A stretch of DNA of 64,000 bases from Bolinopsis microptera. Its lineage: Eukaryota; Ctenophora; Tentaculata; Lobata; Bolinopsidae. The position numbers were made by a program, and so were the translations under genes. Positions 11,755-20,951 of the stretch are shown here, in pieces (the stretch's first letter is position 1; each line of letters starts with the position of its first letter). Where the stretch lies: contig NC_087078.1 of NCBI RefSeq assembly GCF_026151205.1, positions 19,828,265 to 19,892,264 of the forward strand, written 5' to 3'. Under the pieces are notes generated by a model. That model had not been told where the DNA came from, did no database searches, and saw only the letters and a list, made by a program, of their open reading frames with translations.

Positions 11755-12288
11755 TAATTTAAGTGTGTCATATTTTCGTAAAATGGTCTAGCACTTTTGT
11801 ATTGGCTGTTGAAATATCATTTACAAACGAAGATTTCAAATTTATGTGATATTCATGTGATCGATCGATTTGAAAAACTAGTAATCAATAATACACATTC
11901 ATCAAGGTGCTTATAATAAAATACCATATATATACTATACTTGTACAAAGTTATCATGGTTAAATAATGAATAAACGACCTTTATTGACTCAGGTGTTTT
12001 TAATGTGGACAATAAGTACCATAACCTAGCTGGATAACTGTAGGAAACGGTGACAATCTTAGTAGTTACCCGCTTTTCCAGTGGCCACCGAATTTCTCAA
12101 ATTCGGGTACCATGAAATATGGTCTCGAGGAAAAGTTTAAAATCTTTAATTAATCTCTAAAATATCCATTCTGCAGGAAATAAAAAGAAACGTGCAAAAT
12201 AAAGGTGAAATCTGCACGTTTATCATCCTATTATTTTGGGAAAATTGTTAGCTGTTTTAAATCAAGAAAACACAGCAACTAGTTTAGT
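11755..12288. other. AT-rich unique sequence
   Basis: No gene or repeat supported. Confidence 0.4.
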
Positions 12289-12378
12289 GTACCCCCCCCC
12301 CCCCCCTCCAGCAAGTGTACCCCCCCCCCCCCCAGCAACTAGTTTAGTGTACCCCCCGGCCCCTCCCCCCAACAACTA
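12270..12378. repeat. Poly-C-containing minisatellite (CAGCAACTAGTTTAGTGTACC...)
   Basis: About three copies of a unit made of (C)AACTAGTTTAGTGTA followed by a C run of varying length. Confidence 0.8.
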
Positions 12379-13125
12379 GTTTAGCCACTGACAAACATCT
12401 CACTAACACGATTATTCAAGCTTTCCCATATTTTACTCTATTTGGACACACATTACAAAAATCATCTCACATAAACAACAAAGGTACCTTTAATATCAAT
12501 TAAATGCTTGTTTAACTTTAACATATAGGTTACTGCTTCAGTAATATCATAATTTAGAAAACCCTATATTTTCTGGAAGTTATGTTATTGTTAATGACTA
12601 ATTTCTTTGACCGCTTGTAACAGTACTGCATTATTAAAGAGAGATGAATGGCATGGTTACAATCCTGTCAGTTTAGTGGTATTATATGCTGTATTTGGAA
12701 ACGAGCACTGCAATAATTCTGTTGCACATGTTTCACAGTGAATGCCCACGTATGTGTGGGTAGTTAGTAGTTATTATATAGCTTTTTAAATTTGAGATTT
12801 ATAGGAAATATTTTATAAGTCACACGCCGAGTGTGAGAGGGTGAGAACAGTTAATGGTAACTAGTGGTAAATATGGTAACTCTTTCGTTACTCTTCGTTA
12901 ACAGCTCAATAACAAAAACAGGAAAAAAAACGTAACTACACAGCACTGATATCTTTTTCAAATTAAAGTTAACAAAGTTTAAGTAAAAGCATGTAACATG
13001 CAATATCATATATATTGGTCTATCAATTTTATAAATTTCTCATAAAGCATAAACATTTCCACAAAATTTAAGAAGTTGAGCTGTTATCCTTGGGTGCCTC
13101 GAAGAAATCACGTCGAGTTTTTATG
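12379..13125. other. AT-rich unique sequence
   Basis: No gene recognised. Short frames here lack protein-like features. Confidence 0.4.
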
Positions 13126-13126
13126 G

Positions 13127-13202
13127 GGCGAACGTAACAAGCGCCGCGCAGTGACGCAAGAGTAACCATGGTAACAAGCGCCGCGCAGTGACGCAAGAGA
13201 GT
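13127..13202. repeat. Two tandem copies of a ~40-bp GC-rich unit
   Basis: ACAAGCGCCGCGCAGTGACG followed by CAAGAG occurs at about 13137 and again at 13172, separated by TAACCATGGTA. Confidence 0.8.
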
Positions 13203-14341
13203 GACACGAATCCGGTTCCAACACCAGTACAACACGTGACTTAAGATTGAGGCTTTTTGCAACATCTTCAGTAAATATCTTCGAATTGTGATCAAAACAG
13301 TAGACTAATTGCATACCACACATACAATGCAGTAACAGAGGATGACATATCGTAACTGATAGCTGAGTCCGGAATAGGTGAGTAGCACCTTGTTTTTTAG
13401 TCCGAGGATAATTTGAGAGACATCACATTACAACCCATCACGAAAAGCATGACGAGTCATTATTACAGTAGCCAGATCATTTGAATTATGAATTTGAACC
13501 AGCCAAATTAATAGTACAGGAAGTGGAAATAAGTCTGAAACGGCCGATCACAACAGACAGGTGGTCTCCGTAGTGTCACCCGTCACAACAGAGCCAGAAA
13601 GAGGAGCCGCGCGTTACAGAGATTTGTGGAGGAAGCGGGGAGTTAGGTGGCTATGTGTTCTTCGTTTGACCCGCCTAAACCTATGAGAATGCTTTTGTTA
13701 CGGTCAAATAATATATTAGATATTAAATAATATATTAGATATTAAATAATATATTAGATATTATTGTTTATGTAGGTATTCTGAATGTGTGATTATAATT
13801 TTGGATTTTCGAAGAATCGAAATATTAAATAATTAAATTTCTACATGTACCTGAGTCCTGTCTCGATTGAGGCTGATGTTTTCTGACTGCTAGCCCCTGT
13901 TCTGATGCTCCAGCAAGGTTTGGTTTGAAGGACTCTTGTAAGCTGAAAACAATATTGTTAAAGATTAGTGTACTGAACCATATATATTAAAGTTTGACGA
14001 TATTAATTTAAGAAATTATTATGCGTTTTGTTAAACCGAGCAAGCACTGATCTGACTCATTTCAATTTAAATTTAAATAAGATGTTTAAAAATTTCGACT
14101 AAAACAACTAAACAGGCTGCGTTTTCAAGATCAAGAAAACAACAAATTTTTTCAAGAAAACAACAGATTTTTATTTAAATCAATTGTAGCAACAATTTGA
14201 AAAACTTTAAAGTTATTCTATTACCAAGGAATATACTACGGGTATGGTGACTTGGACTATTGAGTTGTTAAGTAGATTAAGATTAGTAAACATGCGCTTG
14301 CATTCTGTTTATAAAAACTAGAAATAAGGCTTCAAGGTAAA
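13203..14341. other. Non-coding stretch with a small AT tandem repeat
   Basis: Three copies of AATAATATATTAGATATTA lie at about 13706-13763. Otherwise nothing is recognised. Confidence 0.4.
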
Positions 14342-14512
14342 ATGGAGAAGCAGGCTGATCTTGGAGAGAGCAGACCGTAAAGTTTACGCACCCACCAGGG
14401 CTACCTACCCCAGTTGTTCTTTTTGGTTTATCATCTTGTATTGTTATATTTATGGACCCCAAGTCACCACACTAAGAAGAAGTATGTAATAAAATAAGTT
14501 AAGTTAATGTCA
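14342..14512 (+). mobile_element. Possible LINE 3'-end fragment
   Basis: The segment ends in ATGGACCCCAAGTCACCACAC, AAGAAGAAGTATGTAATAAA and a short AAGTTAAGTT tail. That layout resembles the 3' UTR plus tail of L2/CR1-like LINEs. It is a resemblance from memory, without a coding remnant, so confidence is low. Confidence 0.3.
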
Positions 14513-15179
14513 TCATATCAGTTTAAAACAGTAAAAGTTATGTTGAGGATTGAATTTCCTAGTTATTATAACGGTTCAAACGGTTGGGAATGTAATAATG
14601 TTGGTATTTGTATCTGCTGCAGCAATAATATCGATATGTCATTTGTCTACAAAATCTTCGCCAATTCAATAGATATTGGGTCGGCAATTTGGTGAGTGAG
14701 TGATGAACTGGTTTGGTCTGTGACTGAGTGAGGGGCGATGTGAAAGTTGTGGTAAGTCCAGGTATTATTATTGTTGATGGATTGGGATCCTAGGATGATA
14801 GTTTTACAGCGTAATTTAACTAAAGATACAGAAATAGTGAGGATTTCCCCATTCTCATTTAGAATCCGTTTATGTATGTTATTCCACAATTTGGAAGCTA
14901 TGTAAAGAAACGTGTTGGTTTTTCTTGGGAGGATTATGACATTGCTTGTATCACGTTTTTATGAGTCTATAGTACTGTACAACGAGTATGGAGTGCAAAA
15001 ATTCATAATTCAAAATATCTCAGATATACAGTGGTATTTGTACAAGTTTTGAACAGTAAGCAATTTTAGTCGATTAAAAATGGGATAAGATATTAACCAA
15101 ATTGATTTTGTGAGCAACAGTCACTGTTCAGGCACAACATAGCGCAAATTTGTAAACACACGTGAATCTAGTTAAGTGA

Positions 15180-15187
15180 TATAAATA
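15180..15187 (+). promoter_or_regulatory. TATA box candidate for the SRCR receptor gene
   Basis: TATAAATA lies 126 bp upstream of the ATG at 15306, a plausible distance for a core promoter with a short 5' leader. Confidence 0.5.
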
Positions 15188-15305
15188 CGACCATGCACGA
15201 TTTGAATACCATCCCAAGATATGGCCAGTGAAAATGCCTGCCAGTCCAATCTGCCAGCTGCCTCAAAGATCAGATCATAAGTTTATTCTGTTCAGTTAAG
15301 TGACC

Positions 15306-15357
15306 ATGGTTTTCATGTTAAGTACGATTATCTTGTTAAGCTGCAATTTTTATCCCG
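15306..15357 (+). CDS. SRCR/cysteine-rich receptor, exon 1 (signal peptide)
   Basis: ATG at 15306 is followed by 17 codons rich in hydrophobic residues (MVFMLSTIILLSCNFYP), a typical signal peptide. The exon ends with a strong donor, CCCG|GTAAGTT. It leaves one base that joins the first two bases of the next exon to give a glycine codon, so the phase is consistent. The start is supported by the signal peptide and the upstream TATA box. Confidence 0.82.
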
Positions 15358-15484
15358 GTAAGTTAAAGATGCTTGTAAATTTAATTTTTCAGTGAATTTC
15401 AAATGTACCAATGTTCAATTTAATTTGGAGCGATAACAATACCATATTGACAACGTAGAAAAACTTTAAACGTCTCTTTTTCAG

Positions 15485-16368
15485 GCTATTCCAGTTCTCT
15501 TTATACTGTTACTGCATGGACCTCAACCCCAGTTACAAGAACTAGTGGGTATACAATACGACCAACAGACTTACATTCTGCACGAGAGTATACCTCAGCG
15601 GCCCCCTCAGCGGCCCCCTCACCCAGTCCTCAGGCAGTAAACTTTGCAATCAGGAACATTAGAAAACATACAGGGATTCTAATGGTAAATGTCAACGATC
15701 GGAGCTGGGGCGCTGTTTGTTTTTGTGGAGATAGAGCCAAGGAAAGATTTCCTAGCATGTCAACAGCACAGTACATTTGTGAAAGCATGAATTTTAAAAT
15801 GGTGAAGGAAGTTCGGCCAGTGAGAAAATATTTCAAACTTTCAGGGCAGTTAAATTCCAGGCGATCGAACATTCACAGACTTCGATGCTCAAACGAGAAT
15901 CCAAAAGGCTGTACATTCCAATTTGGTAGAGGTTGCCACCAAGCAAATAACAATCAGTACTACTACACAAGAATCTCGTGCTCAGGGTGTAAAGTAGGAT
16001 TCTACCAGTCAGGCCAGACTTGCAAACCCTGCCCTAGTGGTTCATGCTCTTCTGGGAGTAATTCCTCCCGGTGCAGCTGCCCTAGAGGGTACTTTTGGTC
16101 TGGCGAGGATTGCAAAGAGTGCCCCAGAAATTTCTTTAGTCAACCAGATAGCACTGTCTGTATTAGCTGTACAGAAAACAGCACTTCAACTAGAGGGTCC
16201 CACTCCTGTGTTTGTCCTGAAGGGTATTACTTCAACATGTCTCACTCATTCGGACAATGTGAGAGATGCTCTGAGGAAGAGTATGACAGCTCAGACTTTA
16301 CAACCTCCGCAAGCAATTCCCTGACTTTACAACCTGTAACAGTCCGACTGAAGAAACACATTCCCTGA
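15485..16368 (+). CDS. SRCR/cysteine-rich receptor, exon 2 (ectodomain)
   Basis: The exon follows a pyrimidine-rich acceptor (TCTTTTTCAG) and is in phase with the signal-peptide exon. The joined frame is 311 residues to the TGA at 16366. After a Ser/Thr/Pro-rich stretch with a repeated SAAP, residues about 115-220 look like a scavenger receptor cysteine-rich domain (HTGILMVNVNDRSWGAVCFC ... AQYICESMNF ... HRLRCS ... RISCSG). Then come cysteine-rich repeats of the TNFR/ephrin-receptor-like (GCC2/GCC3) type: CKVGFYQSGQTCKPCPSG, CPRGYFWSGEDCKECPRNF, CVCPEGYYFN. Such ectodomains bind ligands or surfaces outside the cell; the ligand is not predictable. The frame stops before a stalk and membrane segment that are found in the next frame. 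Confidence 0.85.
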
Positions 16369-16703
16369 CACAGGTACAACTCAATGAGACAATGTTGACG
16401 TTGAGGAACAAAACTTCGCTACATGTGACTGGGCTAACCAATGCCATTACAAGGTTAACAACTAATCTTCAGGTTGTAATTCTCTCTGTTGCCATATTTA
16501 TTTTTATTGTAACCTTCCTGTCAGTCATAAAGTGGAGATGTTTTAAAAACAACCAAGAAGGCGCGCAAGAACCTGTTGAAATGGGAGACATGGACAAAGA
16601 GGAGAAAACAAAAGAAGGACCACAACGTAAAGGAAACCCTGGCCCTGGTTCATCCTGCAGCTGCCCAAGTGATGAGTCCAACATTTACGCAGACCCACAA
16701 TAA
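16285..16703 (+). CDS. SRCR/cysteine-rich receptor, stalk, membrane and cytoplasmic part (shifted frame)
   Basis: This frame is open from 16287 (stop at 16284) to TAA 16701-16703, offset from the ectodomain frame, with overlap 16285-16368. It encodes a Thr/Asn-rich stalk with NxT/S sites, one transmembrane helix (VVILSVAIFIFIVTFLSVI), a basic stop-transfer (KWRCFKNN), and a charged cytoplasmic tail rich in Glu/Lys and Gly/Pro. Together with exon 2 it makes a normal type I receptor. The shift coincides with a short duplication of GACTTTACAACCT (16295 and 16323), so an indel, an unusual short intron or a sequencing error is likely. The gene may be a recent pseudogene. Confidence 0.75.
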
Positions 16704-16704
16704 A
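16699..16704 (+). promoter_or_regulatory. Poly(A) signal overlapping the stop codon
   Basis: AATAAA spans the last sense base pair and the TAA stop of the receptor frame. If used, the 3' UTR would be only about 15-30 nt. A CATAAA variant lies at about 16761. Confidence 0.45.
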
Positions 16705-16795
16705 GCAAGAACGTCCCTGTCCCAGTTTTAAATCATTACACGGTAAAACCTGCAGTATTCCATAAAATGTGTATAGTGTACTTATTAACTATTGT

Positions 16796-16824
16796 ACCCC
16801 CCCCCCCCCCCCCCCCCCCCCCCC
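16796..16824. repeat. Poly-C run
   Basis: About 28 consecutive C residues. The exact length is unreliable in most sequencing methods. Confidence 0.9.
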
Positions 16825-17051
16825 GCCTGTACTACATGGGTGTGTGAGTATACAAGTAAACTGTGTGTTGAGTCGTTTTGAGGTATCATGTACAAATGGC
16901 TATACAAAAACTATTTGTACACTTAAATTGTAGGTTGCTACAAGGCTGCCTACGCAATTATAATAGGCTCCTTGCTATGATTATCTAATGTTCGTATTTA
17001 TGATCACCAGATATATAATATGAAAATAGCTCTTTCTTAATCAAATAATAG

Positions 17052-17193
17052 ATTCCCTCCAAGTGGTCCGCGTGATCAGTAACATCAGGCCCTTCTACAT
17101 GCCTGGTGAAACTGTACCAACAAGTCCCGGTGCTGTAACTGGTATTGCCGCCCGTTACCCGGGGTCTAGTTCCTCAAGGGCTAAAATAATGTA
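17052..17193 (+). other. Short open frame of unknown identity, possibly a retroelement 3' end
   Basis: A 47-codon frame (SLQVVRVISNIRPFYMPGET ... ending RAKIM) follows an AG that could be a splice acceptor (AATAATAG). It ends in TAA within AAAATAATGTAATG, which also looks like a retroposon tail. It could be a terminal exon or a SINE/LINE 3' end; I cannot decide. Confidence 0.3.
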
Positions 17194-17566
17194 ATGTAGC
17201 TAGCGAGCTCTATCCATGCAGCTAGCTAGCTATCCTGTTATGTTAAAATAATATAAAGCGCGCGCGCGCATTTACTGCGATAAGCTGATTAGCTTTAATT
17301 TCTCGCGCAATCCGTCGAAATCTTTAGTAGACCCTTTTAAAAGTTTGACTAAATTCCGCGATACGTCATTTATAATTTGAACTGTTGATAACTGACCTAA
17401 CACTACTAATGCTGCCACTGGCGCTTTTTGCTCGAAGATTCTTGATAAGAACCGAGCTGGGCTGCTTCCCTCTATGTCGTCTGTCTAAACTTTGCGTCGT
17501 GAAGTTAGGATCATTCCTGAAAGTTTTGTTTGTTAATTGTATTTACTTAGTTATATTATATTATTT

Positions 17567-18182
17567 ACTAGAAACCCGCTAGTCGAAAGCTTTGTTCGAG
17601 GAAATTTTAAAAATCAGTTATGTTTTAATTTCTCTTCATCATACAGCTCTGTTATACAGTAGACATAATGGAATTTATTTAACAATGGCAACAGCGTTGT
17701 TAGTATTCGGATTCCCAAAACGATACTTTTTACCGCATCAAAAAATACCAATCACAACCAAAGTTATGAATATAAGTCATAGCGTGAGCGTAAATGTGAG
17801 CTACTTTTGAAGTTATGACGTAGCATACAGCATAACAACGCGCGTAGTTAAGATGTTCTTGCTCGCGCACGTGCATTTTAACGTTGCTACGCAACAGCGC
17901 AGTAAACCTTTGCTAAAATAACGACATTATTCTAACGGTTATTTTACCTCACTTCCGACGTTAATTATAAAAAATCTAAAGCCTAAATCAAAATTCTAAG
18001 AATGCTATAGCCTATTCCTATCCTTTTTCTACAACCCTGCTAAAAATGGCGAGGTTTCAACTCCATTTGCGAGCTGGGTTTGGCATCACCAGAGGGTCAT
18101 TTTGAGGTCGATTTTCGGTGTTTTTTCTTCTATGTCCCCGTTGCCGGGGAAATTTCGTCAAGTTTAAATTATAGTATAGATA
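17567..18182. repeat. Dispersed repeat, copy 1
   Basis: Shares an ordered set of motifs with 20165-20420: ACTAGAAA-CCCG, a CGCATCAAAAAA...ATCC/CACAACC block, and GCACGTGCATTTTA-CGTTGCTA. Both copies contain CCCG/CGGG-rich hairpin-like sequence (here CCCCGTTGCCGGGG at about 18136). Short frames inside are not protein-like. Superfamily unknown. Confidence 0.5.
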
Positions 18183-18604
18183 TATTATATTACTTAGTTA
18201 TATTAGGTTATGTAATATCTGGATAGGAACATTATTTATGAGTCGCAAAGTTGTGATATTTCTAATGAAAATTTCTGATAATTCCGTATATAATGTGACA
18301 AAGGGACAATGCTATTTTCCTAAGTTAGATTAGTTAACAGTTTAAGTTTCGATTTCACAGCAATTTATTTACCAGTCAATTATGAAATCTTGTTAGATGT
18401 TCTATATAACAACTAATTTCTGAAAAATACCGTGTCAATTAATTTTTGTTAGAAGGAACCAAATCTATTAAACGTCACTTAACAAGGAAATATCGGATGA
18501 TAAATCTGCCAAATAGCATGATAAATAGCATGATGATGAAATGAAATAATCTGATTATAAACCGCCCATATGGTTAGCAACTGACACAATTTTCAGGTAC
18601 TTAC

Positions 18605-18619
18605 CATGCCAGAGCGGTT
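18605..18619 (-). other. Candidate 15-nt microexon of the FAM102-like gene
   Basis: On the minus strand a strong acceptor (CACCTTTTAG) and a strong donor (GTAAGTACC) enclose AACCGCTCTGGCATG. Fifteen nucleotides keeps the phase left by exon 7. Without transcript evidence it is only a candidate. Confidence 0.3.
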
Positions 18620-18891
18620 CTAAAAGGTGAGGTGAAAACATTTAGCAACAAACAATTAGATCATCTCAAAAACAAATCTATTCAGAATATTATATAATAA
18701 ATATTTAGTTATCTTGACAGAAAACCCACGTACGTGTCCGGAGGGGAGTCTGCGGTAGGAACACAGTCTAGACTGTGTGCAGGACTTTTCGTGAGACCTC
18801 TGCTACTCGACCCTATTGAGGCAACTGAAACAAACCCTGTTGAGGCAACTGAAACAAACGATAATTTACTTATAAGGCTTAACTAATTGTC

Positions 18892-19068
18892 ATTGATGTT
18901 TTGGGACAAAGTGAGAGTCTCCACTCAGTTTTTCAAGCAAATAGTTGAAAAACTAATTACAACACTACAAATCTTAAATCTATTACATTTAGTAGTGTTG
19001 TAATTAGTTTTTCAACTATTTGTTTGAAAACCTGAGTGGAGACCCTCATTTTGTCACAAAACATCAAT
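18892..19068. repeat. Long inverted repeat (77-bp arms, ~23-bp loop)
   Basis: The left arm 18892-18968 and right arm 18992-19068 are near-perfect complements with about six mismatches (ATTGATGTTTTGGGACAAAG... against ...CACAAAACATCAAT). The transcript of either strand would fold into a long hairpin. It may be a foldback MITE or a source of double-stranded RNA. Confidence 0.88.
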
Positions 19069-19903
19069 TATATGATCGACCCACTCAAAAGAGCGAAAAC
19101 AGATTGTTAGTTACTAATTGTATTCAAAGCTTTGAAACCAATAAAGTAAGCAGCAGTGCACAGTGTGTATTGTAGATCACCAGCGTGCTACAGACTAGTG
19201 CTATATTGTAATGCTAATTAATTGTTTCATTAAGATCAGGAAAAAGGAGTGGTGCACTTATTGTTGTAATTAAATTAAACCAGATTAAGTATACACTATA
19301 CAATAGTGTACAATGCTAGCATTGTATGCTGAGTGTAGCGTTGGTACAATTACTGTTGTATTTCATATGGAAAGGCGGTCTAATTTCATCAGGTGTTTAG
19401 TGTTACATAAATATTGAAACAAAACCCCAGCTAATCTTGTAATCTTTTACCTAAGTGTCTGATCTACCATAGCTGATAAAGTGAATCAGTATAAAATTCT
19501 TAAAACATGCCGTTTTTTTCTCAAATTACAGCAATTAAATTTTGTGTGGAACAAGCAGGGGAATAAAATGTTATCCGACTTTTAATCTGGTCAACACAAT
19601 CCTCCTAAACTGAACATTAAATCAGTAATAAGCTTAAAAAATGTTCGACCGTAATTAAAGAAGAGTAAGGTATCGTTAATAACTTCCGGGAGTTAGCTTT
19701 AGAAACATATATTTGCTCCCAGTTTCATTTAGATTTTAGAGCATGAAGTCAGATTGCTCAAATTGCAATAAAGTTTTTGGATATTGATTCTTTGTGGTTA
19801 CCATCACTTATGTAGGATGTACCATAATAACAGAATTAATAATTAGCCTTGAACCTTTTGAAAAATGACTGTTCTGATAAATGTAAATAAGAATCCACTA
19901 ATA

Positions 19904-20691
19904 GGGGGGGGGGGGGTCCAAGGGGAACTTTGGGGAGTTTTGAGGAACTTTTTTTTGGGGAACTTCAGGAAACCTGGGGGACTTTCCCAAAGTTCCCCAA
20001 AAAACTATCAATAAAACAAATAATTTTAGGGAATTTTGGGGAACTTTTTTTTGGGGAACTTCAGAAAGTTCCCCAAAATTCCCCAAAGTTCCCCAAAGTT
20101 CCCCAAAAAAATTATAATGCCAAACAAATTATCATGCTGCAAGTATCAACAAGTAAGTTAAAATTATACCTTACTAGAAAGCCCGTGGTAACAGGGACGA
20201 AGCTAGTAGTATTCTTCGAAAGAAAGTTTTAATCGCATCAAAAAAGATCCATCCCGACCGAAGATACAGCCGATTTAAATATAAAACACTTTAAACACAA
20301 CGTAATTACCACAAAACCGATCAAAATGACGTTAAAACAATCTTTGCACGTGCATGTGTGCATTTAAACACCGTTGCTATGGAACCTTTTGGTTGTTACC
20401 TAAATTCCTATTTTTCATCTAATTTGCACGTGGGCGGTCGTACATACAGAATAATTCTTGAATTATTATACCTTATAATAACATACATGTTAACATTAAT
20501 GGGTATTAATGTATATTAGAGAAATTTTGAATAATTTTGAATAATTTTGAATAATTTTAAATAATTTTGAATAATTTTGGGGAATTTTGGGGAACTTAGG
20601 GGAGTTTTGGGGAACTTTTTTTTGGGGAACTTCAGAAATCTTGGGGGACTTTCCCAAAGTTCCCCAAAGTTCCCCTTGGACCCCCCCCCCC
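19904..20691. mobile_element. G-rich inverted-repeat element (MITE-like, ~788 bp)
   Basis: The ends are inverted: a G run, then TCCAAGGGGAACTTTGGGGA at the left, and TCCCCAAAGTTCCCCTTGGA followed by a C run at the right. TAATA lies on both sides (19899-19903 and 20692-20696), a possible 5-bp target duplication, although TA or TAA is also possible. Internal tandem GGGGAACTT/AAGTTCCCC blocks lie near each end. The middle (20165-20420) carries a copy of the dispersed repeat also seen at 17567. No transposase. Confidence 0.68.
20165..20420. repeat. Dispersed repeat, copy 2 (inside the G-rich element)
   Basis: Begins ACTAGAAAGCCCGTGGTAAC and follows the motif order of the copy at 17567, including GCACGTGCAT and CCGTTGCTA. 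It is shorter than copy 1. Confidence 0.5.
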
Positions 20692-20850
20692 TAATAGTAA
20701 TAATCCTACATATAATAATAAACATGAGACAAAAACTTACAACATCATGACACGAGTGAGCACATGACGATCGAACAAACTAAATCACCGCCTCCCACGA
20801 TAGTTCAGATTAGTAACATAAGTTATATAAGTTATATAAAGCTAACTTAC

Positions 20851-20951
20851 TCTCACTTTCATCTCCATCCGAGGAAGCCCCCGCACCCTCCGCCAGATTG
20901 ATATCCACGATATTATCTTGCGCTAACGATTTTATCTGGTTATCTGCAGCC
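20851..20951 (-). CDS. FAM102: FAM102-like exon 7
   Basis: 101 nt between acceptor CGTTTACAG and donor GTAAGTTAG. It completes the Thr codon of DPIFKT and continues AADNQIKSLAQDN... with an acidic, Gly/Ala-rich end (GAGASSDGDESE). It leaves one base for the next exon. The low-complexity acidic stretch matches the divergent region after the NT-C2 domain. Confidence 0.85.
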
